Shown here: positions 40,979 to 49,945 of the stretch, in pieces
Numbering within the stretch: position 1 is the stretch's first letter
Layout of the letters: each line of letters opens with the position of its first letter
Source of the DNA: CAZPXH01 sp964591085
GTDB taxonomy: Bacteria > Spirochaetota > Spirochaetia > DSM-27196 > CAZPXH01
Direction of reading: 5' to 3'
NCBI GenBank assembly: GCA_964591085.1
Contig: CAZPXH010000002.1
Location: 62,001 to 126,000 of the forward strand
Length of the DNA: 64,000 bases
Program-made: the position numbers and the translations under genes
Notes under the pieces: generated by a model
Told to the model about the DNA's origin: nothing
The model's database searches: none
What the model saw: only the letters and a program-made list of their open reading frames with translations

Positions 40979-42066
40979 TGAGCGCGCGACTGGAGCTGGA
41001 CCGCGTCTGCTATAGCTACCCCGGTAGCAAGGATCCTGCGGTCCGGGACATCAGTATTCGGGTGGAGCCCGGAGAGATCCTTTGTCTCCTCGGGCCGTCC
41101 GGCTGCGGGAAGACCACCGCGCTCAAGCTCATCGGCGGCGTTCTGGAGCCGGGCAGTGGGAGCATCCGGCTGGATGGCAGCTCCATCCTTGGTGTTCCAC
41201 CGGAGCGCCGTGGAGCGGTGATGGTCTTTCAGTCCGCGCTCCTGTTCCCGTCCATGACCGTGGAGCAGAACGTGAGCTTTGGCCTGCGGGTTCGGCGGCT
41301 GCCCGCGAAACAGATACGTACCCGTGTCTCTGCGATGCTTTCCTCAATGAAACTCAGCGGTCTGGAGCAGCGCTATCCCCGCGAGCTCTCCGGTGGCCAG
41401 ATGCAGCGGGCGGCTCTTGCGCGTGCACTGGTGCTGGAACCACGAGTTCTGTTGTTGGACGAGCCGCTGTCCGCCCTGGATGCCCACCTGCGCCAGGAGA
41501 TGCGCGAACTCATTGCCCGGGTTCAGCGCGAGTACCACGTGAGCACGGTGTTTGTGACGCACGATCAGCAGGAAGCCGTAGAGCTAGCGGACCGGATTGC
41601 GCTGATGATGTCCGGCCGGGTGATTCAATCCGGTCCACCTGTGGACTTCTACGAGCGGCCGAGTAGCCGGGACGTTGCCCATTTCTTTGGAAACAGGAAT
41701 GAGCTTGGGGGAGAGCTTCAGAACGGCAGGGTCCTGACCGATCTTGGTGAGCTCTCGGTGGACAGGGCGGTCATTCAGGCGAGCGGGCTGGAAGACGGAC
41801 CGGTGTGTGTCCTGCTTCGGCCGGAGCACGCCCGTATTGTTCCGGGGCCAGGGCAGAACTCGGTGGCGGCAGAGGTGGAACACCGCCTGTACATGGGCAC
41901 GCACACCCGATACCACCTCTGTGTTTCGGGTGCTACATGGCGGATTGTGGTTCCGGCCGAAGAAGGCCAACACGAACCCGGGAGCCGAATCTGGGTTCAG
42001 CTCCCGGCACACCGTGTCTGGCTGCTACCGCTGGATCAGTCGGTGTCGTTGAGCGACCAGTCGTAG
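40978..42066 (+). CDS. ABC transporter ATPase, YnjD/PotA-like
   Basis: 362 aa. Walker A GPSGCGKTT, signature LSGGQMQRAALARAL, Walker B VLLLDEPLSALD, H-loop VFVTHDQQEA. A C-terminal TOBE-type beta domain (residues ~240-350) makes it longer than E. coli YnjD and closer to PotA/FbpC. It energises the two permeases upstream. Its last 31 bp overlap the convergent DUF547 gene. Confidence 0.92.
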   Translation: MSARLELDRVCYSYPGSKDPAVRDISIRVEPGEILCLLGPSGCGKTTALKLIGGVLEPGSGSIRLDGSSILGVPPERRGAVMVFQSALLFPSMTVEQNVSFGLRVRRLPAKQIRTRVSAMLSSMKLSGLEQRYPRELSGGQMQRAALARALVLEPRVLLLDEPLSALDAHLRQEMRELIARVQREYHVSTVFVTHDQQEAVELADRIALMMSGRVIQSGPPVDFYERPSSRDVAHFFGNRNELGGELQNGRVLTDLGELSVDRAVIQASGLEDGPVCVLLRPEHARIVPGPGQNSVAAEVEHRLYMGTHTRYHLCVSGATWRIVVPAEEGQHEPGSRIWVQLPAHRVWLLPLDQSVSLSDQS

Positions 42067-42884
42067 TGGTAGCGGATTCGTCCGTTGTGTGTTCTCACCT
42101 GGTCAGCTAGTCCGGGTGCAGCGTACCGGGCAACGTAGTCCAGGACATCCTGAATCTCCCGCTCGTCACCAAAGTCTTCGGGATACCACTCAAAGAGGCT
42201 GGACAGCCACAGGGTGTCGCCGTCAAAGCGCACCGCGCGGGGATGCCGAATGAACTCAAAGGCAGCGGCCTCAAACTCGCGGTCCCAGTTTTCACCCGTG
42301 AGCGCCGAGGCCCGCAGGTTGGGACAGCCGTAGCTGGCACAGTTGACCACCCAGTGGATTCGCGGATCCGGCCAGATCGGCCGGATGATGCGGTGCTCCA
42401 CATCGTTGAGGCTCATTGCTATTCCGTTGACCGTGATGATGTCGGCATCCCAGGGGCCGATGGAAAGCAGGGGGCCCAGCCGAATCCTTCGTATGGAGCT
42501 CACGGGGTAGGCGTCCAGAACCACGGCCACCGTCACAGCGTTGTACAGGTTGATCCAGTAGGGAAGCTGTTCGTTGCGGGAGTAGCTGTCGATATCGAGG
42601 GCCTGCATGTCCCGGATGTAGCCGTTAAGCAGTTCGCGTCCGGCTGCACTCACGACCCCGTAGTTGATCCGGTTCACCCCACCGGGGGTATCGGTTACCA
42701 GGTAGTCCTGCAGGAACGCGTCCCAGGCACTGTGGTCAATGACCAGAGTTGAGTCCGGATCGTGTTCGGTCCACCGTTCCCACAGATCGGCACGTGGTCC
42801 GGCCCACACCATGGTGGTGGTCAACAGAAGCAGTGCCAGTGGCGCAAGGCCTCGCTGCATAGTTTTTGCGGTTCTATTGCTCAT
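42036..42884 (-). CDS. DUF547 domain secreted protein
   Basis: 282 aa from ATG 42884, with GGGGAG upstream. N-terminal signal peptide (LAPLALLLLTTTMVWAG). The DUF547 core is clear: QLPYWINLYNAVTVAVVLD, then LNDVEHRIIRP, IHWVVNCASYGCPNL. DUF547 proteins often accompany photosynthetic or envelope genes and have a cysteine-protease-like fold; the function is not known. Its start overlaps the msrB stop by 4 nt, so the two are one operon. Confidence 0.9.
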   Translation of the reverse strand: MSNRTAKTMQRGLAPLALLLLTTTMVWAGPRADLWERWTEHDPDSTLVIDHSAWDAFLQDYLVTDTPGGVNRINYGVVSAAGRELLNGYIRDMQALDIDSYSRNEQLPYWINLYNAVTVAVVLDAYPVSSIRRIRLGPLLSIGPWDADIITVNGIAMSLNDVEHRIIRPIWPDPRIHWVVNCASYGCPNLRASALTGENWDREFEAAAFEFIRHPRAVRFDGDTLWLSSLFEWYPEDFGDEREIQDVLDYVARYAAPGLADQVRTHNGRIRYHYDWSLNDTD

Positions 42885-43585
42885 GAACGTGGCTCCCCGT
42901 TGGAAAGCGGTACCGGCTCTCCGCTCCGCTCGGCCCACTGCCGCACCAATGGCGGGAGTGGCTCATCGTCTGCAACAAAAAGCAGGGCCGCGCTGTTCAG
43001 GCAGTAGCGTCTGCCCGTTGGCGCTGGTCCGTCGGGGAACGCGTGACCCAGGTGAGAGCCGCTTTCGCTGTCCCCAACCTCAATGCGGCGCTGGAACAGG
43101 CTGTCATCAACCCGGTAGATGATGTTGTCCGGGTCCAGGGGCTGCCAGAAGCTCGGCCAGCCTGTTCCGCTGTCATACTTGTGCTCGCTGGAGAACAACG
43201 GCTCGCCGCTTGCGCGGGAGAAGAACACGCCGTCCCGCTTTTCATCCCAGAGATCGCCGCTATAAGCCCGCTCCGTTCCAAACTGCCGGAGCACCGCGAA
43301 CTGCATGTCACTGAGCTTCTGCCGCCACTCGGCATCGCTGTGCTCTACAGGGAAGCTCGCAAGCTCTGCCTCCGGGGTGAGTGACTGCTCCAGCGGTACC
43401 GTTGCGTAGCCCTGAATCGGCAGGCGGGTGAGCTCGGCGTTGCCCGCGGCCGTGTCTGCGTTGCCACCTGAGGCACCGCCATCGGACGTCTCGGCGTTCC
43501 CGCCGGCTGCAAGCACCGCTACAAATGCGCCAAGGAGCGCCAGGCCCAGGGCCCAACGCATTACTGTAGCTGACACCCTCTTCAT
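42881..43585 (-). CDS. msrB: exported peptide-methionine (R)-S-oxide reductase MsrB
   Basis: 234 aa from ATG 43585. A hydrophobic signal (WALGLALLGAFVAVLAAGG) and a Gly/Asn/Ala-rich linker precede the enzyme. The SelR/MsrB domain shows WRQKLSDMQFAVLRQFGTERA, LFSSEHKYDSGTGWPSF and catalytic Cys in GRRYCLNSAALLF. The zinc CxxC pairs are absent, as in one MsrB subgroup. Export implies repair of oxidised methionine in envelope proteins. It is co-transcribed with the DUF547 gene. Confidence 0.9.
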   Translation of the reverse strand: MKRVSATVMRWALGLALLGAFVAVLAAGGNAETSDGGASGGNADTAAGNAELTRLPIQGYATVPLEQSLTPEAELASFPVEHSDAEWRQKLSDMQFAVLRQFGTERAYSGDLWDEKRDGVFFSRASGEPLFSSEHKYDSGTGWPSFWQPLDPDNIIYRVDDSLFQRRIEVGDSESGSHLGHAFPDGPAPTGRRYCLNSAALLFVADDEPLPPLVRQWAERSGEPVPLSNGEPRS

Positions 43586-43660
43586 ACGCTGCAAGTTCCG
43601 CACAGCATTGCCTCCAGTCAAGTCCGGACCCTCGTTGTGGATCATCTCAATCCCCGCGCA

Positions 43661-45121
43661 TCAATGCGCCCCTGGCTGGGGGCCGGCGCCGCGATAGCGG
43701 AAGAGCGTCCGGAGGATTCCGCGTACCCGCGGATTGAAAAGCCTGGGCGCAAGGTGGCCGCTGATAGCCTTACCCCAGACTTCTCCCATGGTGGGATAGG
43801 GCATCCAGGCGCCGCGAATTCGGGAGAGCTTCCAGCCCTCTGCCCGGGCGAACAGCGCGGGGGTAATGAGATCACCCGCGTGGTAGCCGGCGATCTGCGC
43901 ACCAAGGACCCGGTCCTTACGGTCAATGAGGATCTTGAGTCTTCCACCGGCCTCGCCTTCCGCCTGCGCGCGGTCGTTCGCGCTGAAGTCCTGGATGATA
44001 GCTTCGTACTTCAGTCCTTCGGCCTGCGCGCGCTGCTCGTTGTAGCCAACACTTGCCAGCTCGGGATCGCAGTAGGTGACCCAGGGGACGTTGGTGTAGT
44101 CCATCTTCCCCCCCGCGTGGAGGACAACGCGCCGGACAAAGAGCGATCCCTCCGCGCCGGCAACGTGGGTGAACAGGAAGCGGCCGTTGATGTCTCCGGC
44201 GGCGTAGATGTGCTTCTGGGAGGTCTGCAGGCGGTCGTTCACCGGAATGAAGCTCCGCTCCACCGTTACTCCGGCTCTTTCCAGCTCCAGCCCGTCCGTG
44301 TTTCCCTTGCGGCCAGCGGCAACCAGGATCTGCTCCACGTCAATCGTCTCCTGGTCCCCGCTTGCCGTCGTAAGCGATATCTGTCTGCCCGCTCCGCCGG
44401 CTGTTATACCGCTGATCTTTGCACCGAGCCGGAGTGACACGCCTTCCTGCTCAAGCTTGGCTTGTACCAGCGACGCCATGTCCGCGTCCTCCCGGGGCAA
44501 CACGTGCGGGGCTATGTCCGCAAGGGTCACCCGTGTGCCGAGCCGGGTGAAGGCCTGTGCCATCTCCACACCAATCGGACCGCCGCCAATGACAAAGAGG
44601 GATTCCGGCAGCTTCTTCAGAGAAAACACATCGATGTTGGTGAGGTAGCCCGCTTCGGCCAGTCCCGGAAGCGGAAGGGCTGCGGGACCGCTCCCGGTGG
44701 CGAGGAGAATCCTTGGTGCGGACATCACCGTCCCATCGTTTACCTCCACCTCGTGGGGAGAGCGGAAGCTTGGATTGCCAAGGTGAACCTCGGCACCCAG
44801 CTTCTCAAAGCGCTCCGGACTGTCGTGGTAAGCAATTGACTGAATCACACCTTGAACGCGTTCGTTCACGCGCTCCATGTCCACTTCTGGTGCAGTTGCG
44901 GCTCCCAGACCAAAGCGGGCACCTTCTGCGGCCGCGTGTCGGATTCCTGCGGTCTTGAGAAGGCTCTTGCTGGGGACACAGCCGTAGTAGAGGCAATCAC
45001 CCCCCATGTGTGCCTTCTCCACCAGCGCAACCTTGAGGCCGAGCTGGGCACTCCCGGACGCCGCGGTGAGCCCGGCGGCACCTGCTCCAATGATGATCAG
45101 GTCGTGTGTGTATCGGGCCAC
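43661..45121 (-). CDS. MerA-like pyridine nucleotide-disulfide oxidoreductase
   Basis: 486 aa. FAD site IIIGAGAAGLTAA, redox disulfide GGDCLYYGCVPSK (CxxxxC), NAD site VIGGGPIGVEMAQAF and the dimerisation domain ending MPYPTMGEVWGKA. This is the mercuric reductase/dihydrolipoamide dehydrogenase fold. It lacks an N-terminal HMA domain, and no mer genes or lipoyl-enzyme genes are adjacent, so a mercury role is doubtful. The C-terminus lacks the vicinal cysteines that MerA uses to hold Hg(II). Confidence 0.88.
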   Translation of the reverse strand: MARYTHDLIIIGAGAAGLTAASGSAQLGLKVALVEKAHMGGDCLYYGCVPSKSLLKTAGIRHAAAEGARFGLGAATAPEVDMERVNERVQGVIQSIAYHDSPERFEKLGAEVHLGNPSFRSPHEVEVNDGTVMSAPRILLATGSGPAALPLPGLAEAGYLTNIDVFSLKKLPESLFVIGGGPIGVEMAQAFTRLGTRVTLADIAPHVLPREDADMASLVQAKLEQEGVSLRLGAKISGITAGGAGRQISLTTASGDQETIDVEQILVAAGRKGNTDGLELERAGVTVERSFIPVNDRLQTSQKHIYAAGDINGRFLFTHVAGAEGSLFVRRVVLHAGGKMDYTNVPWVTYCDPELASVGYNEQRAQAEGLKYEAIIQDFSANDRAQAEGEAGGRLKILIDRKDRVLGAQIAGYHAGDLITPALFARAEGWKLSRIRGAWMPYPTMGEVWGKAISGHLAPRLFNPRVRGILRTLFRYRGAGPQPGAH

Positions 45122-45157
45122 GGGCCCCTCCTTTGTGGACTTTGTGATCCGGACGAC

Positions 45158-46480
45158 CTATGTGCGGTCCGGAAGTGGAATTCCTACAAGATCAAGCGGA
45201 TGACTGAAGCCTTCCACGTGTTGCTGGCGATATCGGCGGAACGACTCGGTAGGCTGGAAGCCCTGCTTTCTTGCCAGTGCAAACGTCTCCTCGGTAGTGA
45301 GAAACATGGTCTGGGATCGCTTGTTGTGCTTCTCGAGCTTTGCGCAGAGGTTAACCCCTGAGCCGATCACGGTGAACTCCAGCCGGTTCTGGTCCCCCAC
45401 GGCACCAAAGACCACCGGTCCTGCAACGCAGCTCATGCCAATCCGGAAACAGCGGCTATCCTCCTGTTTCCGCTCCTGATCCCAGCGGGTGTATCGGACG
45501 CACAACTCCTCGAGCGCTCGCATTGCATCCGCAGCGTGGGTACCGCTGTCCTGCGCCGCCCCGAACTGGGCGAGGATTCCATCGCCCAGGAACTTGTCCA
45601 CGCCGCCTCCGTTGGACAGGATTGCCGGGATCATCTGAGCCTGATATTCCGCGAGGAATGCCATCACCTGCGGAGGTGGGGCGCTGTCCGCCCATTCGCT
45701 GAAGCCGCGGATGTCCACCATGAAGATGCTTGCAACCCGGACTTCCCCATCTCCCGGGGAGATCGGGTTATCTGTGGCGGTGATCCGGTCCGCGGCCTGC
45801 GGGTTGAGGAATCGGGTGAGATCCTCCCTCGCAATCCGCTCGGTCTCGCCGGACCCCAGGATCTGGCGCGACTTTGCAACGCCAATCGCCATGATCACTG
45901 TGATCGCCCCGATAGCAACGATCTTGTCCACCTGGGCGCCAACCAGGATGGTGTTGGTGGTCAGGTACTCAACAAAGTCCCGGGTGATGGTTCCGTCAAC
46001 CGCAATCGTGTAGAGCGTCAGAATCGTCCAACCGATCATGGCGGAGATCCCTGCAAAGATGACGTAGAAGGGGTTGTAGCGCTGAGCCCGCATTGCAACA
46101 AACACAAAGAGGTACATGAAGGTTGGTGCCTTCAGGGAGAAGGGAGCCGGCTGGTCGTACTGCAGGTGGTAGCTCCAGATCAGAACAATCACCACGCTGA
46201 CATCCAGCAAGATGGAGAAGATAACCCAGCCGCCGTTCATCCGATCCCGATACGCAAGCCACAGTCGGAACAGGGTCAGCGGGATGTAGACCATGAGTAC
46301 CGCCGGTACCGGGCGAAACGGGACCATAGTGGAGGCGTAGCCCCGGGGAGCCAGCAGATAGAGCACCCCCAGAAAGAGCGCGAATCCCAGCTCAAACCAG
46401 CCAATGGAGACTTCGCTTTGTCGTTCTGCTCGCTCAACGGCAACGGCAGCGCGGCCCGGGAGTCGTTTTGGCTGGTTCAT
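45158..46480 (-). CDS. membrane-bound class III adenylate/guanylate cyclase
   Basis: 440 aa. About six hydrophobic helices (residues ~28-215) form a membrane input module. The catalytic domain has the two metal aspartates in FMVDIRGFSEW and KFLGDGILAQFG; the lysine of KFLGDG favours ATP. The transition-state region is VIGSGVNLCAKLEKHNK, where the usual N-x3-R has Lys in place of Arg. It probably makes cAMP as a dimer, though the Arg-to-Lys change may lower activity. It is translationally coupled to the upstream TVP38 gene (ATGA overlap). Confidence 0.9.
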   Translation of the reverse strand: MNQPKRLPGRAAVAVERAERQSEVSIGWFELGFALFLGVLYLLAPRGYASTMVPFRPVPAVLMVYIPLTLFRLWLAYRDRMNGGWVIFSILLDVSVVIVLIWSYHLQYDQPAPFSLKAPTFMYLFVFVAMRAQRYNPFYVIFAGISAMIGWTILTLYTIAVDGTITRDFVEYLTTNTILVGAQVDKIVAIGAITVIMAIGVAKSRQILGSGETERIAREDLTRFLNPQAADRITATDNPISPGDGEVRVASIFMVDIRGFSEWADSAPPPQVMAFLAEYQAQMIPAILSNGGGVDKFLGDGILAQFGAAQDSGTHAADAMRALEELCVRYTRWDQERKQEDSRCFRIGMSCVAGPVVFGAVGDQNRLEFTVIGSGVNLCAKLEKHNKRSQTMFLTTEETFALARKQGFQPTESFRRYRQQHVEGFSHPLDLVGIPLPDRT

Positions 46481-47262
46481 GCTTCCGGTGCCTCTCCGGC
46501 AACCCGGCTGTCCGAAGTAGCGGACAGCTGGGCACCGGAGTCGGGGGACGCGTTCTTCTGGAGTGCCCGCTCATCCACCGATCTGCCGATTGCCCGGCGA
46601 GCCACGCGTGCGGCAACCACACTTGCCACGATGGTTGCCACAAGCCCCACACCAAACAGAATCCACTCTCCGGTGCTGCGGCCCGATCCCGTTCCGATCT
46701 GCGCAAGCTCCCCGAGCAGGCTACCGATGTAGACGTACATCACGGTCCCCGGAAGCATTCCCGCCCAACTCACCAGAACGTATGGCAGCAGCTTCACGCG
46801 GGTCACCCCGTAGAAGTAATTGGACAGGCTGAACGGAATCAGTGGAGACAGCCGCAGGAGGAACACGATCTTCCAACCCTCACGGCCGATTGACTCATCA
46901 ATGGCAGAGAAGCGCGGGTTCCCGGATACCTGGGCCTGGACCCAGCCGCGGGCAAGATAGCGCCCTACGAAGAAAGCTGCCGTAGCCCCGATTGTGGACC
47001 CAAGAGACACGTAGATGGTTCCCCGAAGGACACCAAAGACAAAGCCGGCGGCAAGGGTCGGGATGGATCCCGGGATCAGGAGCACCGTGGTGGTGGTATA
47101 CAGCCCGATGAAGGCAAACACACCCCAGAATCCCAGGGAGTCAATCCACTGTACCGCGGTAATCAGTCCGTCCCGAATGGGCGCACGGAAGACGTAGACC
47201 GCGGCGAGCATAGCCGGGAGGAAGACAGCAAGAATCAGGACTCGGCGATTGGACGACTGCAT
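46477..47262 (-). CDS. TVP38/TMEM64-family membrane protein
   Basis: 261 aa from ATG 47262 (GAGGAG upstream). Family motif region: PGSIPTLAAGFVFGVLRG, GSTIGATAAFFVGRYLARG, and FLLRLSPLIPFSLSNYFYGV. About five hydrophobic segments. These VTT/DedA-like proteins are linked to lipid scrambling or transport. The cytosolic tail (~40 residues) is charged. It is the first gene of an operon with the cyclase. Confidence 0.92.
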   Translation of the reverse strand: MQSSNRRVLILAVFLPAMLAAVYVFRAPIRDGLITAVQWIDSLGFWGVFAFIGLYTTTTVLLIPGSIPTLAAGFVFGVLRGTIYVSLGSTIGATAAFFVGRYLARGWVQAQVSGNPRFSAIDESIGREGWKIVFLLRLSPLIPFSLSNYFYGVTRVKLLPYVLVSWAGMLPGTVMYVYIGSLLGELAQIGTGSGRSTGEWILFGVGLVATIVASVVAARVARRAIGRSVDERALQKNASPDSGAQLSATSDSRVAGEAPEA

Positions 47263-47300
47263 CTGGGCTCCTCTGTACGCAACTATGTATGCACGGCGCC

Positions 47301-47332
47301 TATATATCTCATTGCTACTGTAGCGTAGTCAA
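47301..47332 (-). promoter_or_regulatory. AT-rich promoter of the TVP38-cyclase operon
   Basis: On the minus strand TTGACT (47327-47332) lies upstream of GATATATA (47301-47308). The spacing to TATATA is about 20 nt, longer than ideal, and to GATATA 18 nt. It is the most AT-rich spot in the neighbourhood and fits the 39 nt before the start codon. Confidence 0.4.
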
Positions 47333-47391
47333 CCACAGTTCACCTCATGGTATCCCATAATCTATCGAGTGCCGTGTGTCTGGGTGCGCGC

Positions 47392-48219
47392 CTACGTTCG
47401 ATTTTGCTCTCGGGAAAGCAACACACGGGCCAGGGACTGGACGGAATGGGAACGCGGACCGGTCTCGGTGAGCCTCCGGTGTGGACGGCGGACCGCCGGC
47501 AGCCAGTCGGAGAGAAACCGGGAGCGCGGCAGGATTCTCGCGCCGAGTTCGGACTTGTAGGGCATTGCAGCATAGCCCATGTTCCAGAAGGCCATCTGCG
47601 CGGAGTCCAGGAGCGCGGACAGCAGCACCAACTGGAGACTCCCGTGGTTGCTCCAGCGCGGGTCCGCCCGCAGGAAGAAGCCAGAGAGGCTGGTGTAGGT
47701 AGCGCCGTGGGTGTAACCAAGCTCACCGGCAACCAGTTCGTCATCCGCACCAACCCGGAGTTCTATTCCGAGAATCTGGAAGCCGGGATCAGAATGAACC
47801 GAGAGATCCCGCACAAGCTCGGCGTACCGCGGAATCAGCCAGCTGTCTCCGTGGTAGTCGCGGATTCCGGCCACCACATCCTCCGGATCCGGTGTGAGCA
47901 CCAGCCGTGCAGGAACCGTACCCTGCTCGTAGTGCCGGAGGAGCCGATTGACCCGGCGATCAATCCGGAGCCGGTGATGGTGCAGCACGGCCCATTCGCG
48001 CTGCATCTCCGGCAGGAGCACGGGGCCGTGGAAGAGATCCCAGGTGGCAATGGTGATGAATCCATAGCGGGAGAGCTGGATGTAGAACTCCGGAGACCAG
48101 TCCAGGCTGAAGTAGTACTCCCGGTCCATGGCCGGGTAGATCAGATGATTGAGTACCAGCGGATGCAGGAGCTCCGGCACAAGTTCAAGGAGCTCAGGGT
48201 GGGGGTAGCGCTCGGCCAA
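47392..48219 (-). CDS. leucyl/phenylalanyl-tRNA-protein transferase-like protein
   Basis: 275 aa from TTG 48219, 3 nt after the upstream stop, with GGTAGG before it. The C-terminal half resembles the GNAT-type fold of Aat: VAGELGYTHGATYTSLSGFF, then a helix-rich NHGSLQLVLLSALLDSAQMAFWNMG. The N-terminal YYFSLDWSPEFYIQLSRYGFI matches a divergent Aat-like subgroup rather than E. coli Aat. If active it would add Leu or Phe to N-terminal Arg/Lys and mark proteins for ClpS/ClpP. I rate the family call as moderate. Confidence 0.6.
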   Translation of the reverse strand: MAERYPHPELLELVPELLHPLVLNHLIYPAMDREYYFSLDWSPEFYIQLSRYGFITIATWDLFHGPVLLPEMQREWAVLHHHRLRIDRRVNRLLRHYEQGTVPARLVLTPDPEDVVAGIRDYHGDSWLIPRYAELVRDLSVHSDPGFQILGIELRVGADDELVAGELGYTHGATYTSLSGFFLRADPRWSNHGSLQLVLLSALLDSAQMAFWNMGYAAMPYKSELGARILPRSRFLSDWLPAVRRPHRRLTETGPRSHSVQSLARVLLSREQNRT

Positions 48220-48222
48220 TGC

Positions 48223-49491
48223 CTACCAGGCCCGCGGCCACGGGGAGCTGTAGCCGCTGCCGATCTCCACCAGTTCTGCCTCCACGGTGCCTCCGTCCTC
48301 AGCCATCCCGGAGAAGCGCACCATCCTCCCGGGCACCGACTCACTCAGCCACCAGGTGAAGGAACCGTCTTCTCCGCTTCCGCTGATGCGGTTTGTGTTG
48401 AAGGTGCCGGCCCGGACCGTGAGCGTTTCCGGCTCCGATTCAAAGCCGGAGAGGTCTTCCTCAGAGAGCGTGACCGCATCAACTTCTGTACTCCAGGGCT
48501 CCGGGTCCGCCGGACGGATCACTTCCACCGCGCCGATCCCCGGATTCTCAAAGCGCACGGCTCGGACCAGATCGTCCGGATCAACCAGCGCCTCAAACTC
48601 CACGGTTTCCCCGTCCACGTTCATCTCGTAGCGCCACCACGCCCCTTCCTCCGTCCGGGCGAGCAGTGCACGGAACAGTGTCACCTCCCCGGTCTCGCCG
48701 TTCTGCCCGCCTTCGCTGAATCGCTGCACCACGGTAATGCTGTCGCCAACGGAGAAGGTCTCGTCATCCGGGAGGTAGCCCCCGTATGCCGCGCTTAGCC
48801 AGACCAGGTTCGCAAAGCTCGCGTAGATCAGCGCGTCACCGGCGGCGCTCAGATCCGGGATGGCCAGGCCCCGGCCCGGATCCTCGGCTGGGCCAAACTT
48901 GTAGACCAGACCCACGCCGGTGGTGAACGCACCGGAGCGCAGGCTTCCAAGCGAGCTGAAGAGCGTGGTCCCTACGCTCACGGCAAAGCTGTCCGTGAGG
49001 AAGTAGTTGATGCCGGAGACGTTCACCAGGGTCAGTCCGCTTGCCGAGACGCCGCCCGTGCGGCTTACCTGGAAGCCGAGTCCGATCCCGGTGTAGTAGT
49101 CGATTGGTTCCAGCAGGTCCCCAAGCCCTCCGACCAGTCCGCGAAAGCCACCGTGGACCGTGACAACCGGTGCAACGCTCAGGACCGAGCTGGAAGGAAG
49201 CCCGTCCAGGGATGGCGAGTAAAAAGCCAGCTCGGCGCGCGCGCCCACCGCAAGATCCAATGAGAACAGCCCGAACGCGCGGAACTTGCTCACAAACATC
49301 TCAAGCCCTGGGTACAGTCCCAATCCGATCCCGTCTCCCAGGGCAAGGCCTGCAGCCACCGGGAACGCGATGTTGCCCGGCCGGTACCAGGTAGCCAGAA
49401 GCGGGTCATCGGACCGCGATTGCGCGAAGGAGCCAGCAGCCAGAACAATGGTGAGAATCAGGATGATCCCGATGGATCGAAGCAAACGCAT
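48223..49491 (-). CDS. secreted outer-membrane-type protein, unknown
   Basis: 422 aa from ATG 49491; the frame runs on upstream through the N gap, but that part is not coding. Signal peptide: SIGIILILTIVLAAGSFAQ. Residues ~30-240 are alternating Gly/aromatic strands (VAAGLALGDGIGLGLYPGLE, YYTGIGLGFQVS), like a small beta-barrel. Residues ~270-420 form a second beta-rich domain (WWRYEMNVDGETVEFEAL, TLTVRAGTFNTNRI) of unknown type. It is 3 nt before the Aat-like gene. No known family is recognised. Confidence 0.7.
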   Translation of the reverse strand: MRLLRSIGIILILTIVLAAGSFAQSRSDDPLLATWYRPGNIAFPVAAGLALGDGIGLGLYPGLEMFVSKFRAFGLFSLDLAVGARAELAFYSPSLDGLPSSSVLSVAPVVTVHGGFRGLVGGLGDLLEPIDYYTGIGLGFQVSRTGGVSASGLTLVNVSGINYFLTDSFAVSVGTTLFSSLGSLRSGAFTTGVGLVYKFGPAEDPGRGLAIPDLSAAGDALIYASFANLVWLSAAYGGYLPDDETFSVGDSITVVQRFSEGGQNGETGEVTLFRALLARTEEGAWWRYEMNVDGETVEFEALVDPDDLVRAVRFENPGIGAVEVIRPADPEPWSTEVDAVTLSEEDLSGFESEPETLTVRAGTFNTNRISGSGEDGSFTWWLSESVPGRMVRFSGMAEDGGTVEAELVEIGSGYSSPWPRAW

Positions 49492-49584
49492 ACCGCAATT
49501 GTGCACGAGAAACGCAGGGCAAGCGAGGGGAAGGGGTGCGGCACATTCAGTGGCTGCCGCACGGTCACATTCAGGGGACCGGTG

Positions 49585-49776
49585 TGCGGCAGAAAGGACT
49601 TGCCCTCTGGTCGGCAACGTCGTGTTGCCTCCCGCCGGGNNNNNNNNNNNNNNNNNNNNNNNNNNNNNNNNNNNNNNNNNNNNNNNNNNNNNNNNNNNNN
49701 NNNNNNNNNNNNNNNNNNNNNNNNNNNNNNNNNNNNNNNCTGCGCCGGCCGGGTGCGTAGTGTTGTCGTGATTTGC
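49585..49776. repeat. 169-bp repeat, first copy, interrupted by the gap
   Basis: Bases 49585-49639 are identical to 49777-49831, and 49740-49776 are identical to 49909-49945. Together with the gap they make one unit if the true gap is 77 bp, or more units if it is longer. The unit begins with the same 18 bases as the tRNA-Leu 3' end at 49946. Confidence 0.8.
49640..49739. other. 100-N assembly gap
   Basis: Exactly 100 Ns, the usual placeholder for a gap of unknown size. It falls inside the repeat unit, so the repeat is the likely reason for the break. Confidence 0.95.
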
Positions 49777-49945
49777 TGCGGCAGAAAGGACTTGCCCTCT
49801 GGTCGGCAACGTCGTGTTGCCTCCCGCCGGGCCACTCCCTCGCGCTGACGCGAACATCCTGTTCGCTCATCCTCCCTGCGGTCGGCGCGCGAGGGCTTCA
49901 AGTCCTTTCTGCGCCGGCCGGGTGCGTAGTGTTGTCGTGATTTGC
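49777..49945. repeat. 169-bp repeat, complete copy next to tRNA-Leu
   Basis: It starts with the 18-bp tRNA-Leu 3'-end sequence (49777-49794) and ends exactly where the real tRNA begins (49946). Inside, AAGTCCTTTCTGC (49900-49912) is the inverse of GCAGAAAGGACTT (49781-49793 and 49950-49962), so the unit can fold back on itself or on the tRNA. It holds no open frame of note. Confidence 0.8.

Larger units (their letters stand above)
49492..49945. other. non-coding repeat region around an assembly gap
   Basis: This 454-bp stretch holds no gene. It contains a GC hairpin near 49536-49562 (GTGCGGCA / TGCCGCAC), two partial copies of a 169-bp repeat, and the 100-N gap. Frames open across it are artefacts of the Ns. 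Confidence 0.85.

Noticed and set aside
43661..45121. Mercury-resistance operon
   Set aside because: The MerA-like flavoprotein lacks an HMA domain and C-terminal vicinal cysteines, and there is no merR, merT or merP.
49458..49901. Frames reading across the N gap
   Set aside because: They exist only because Ns do not contain stop codons; the flanking sequence is repeat and tRNA-derived.
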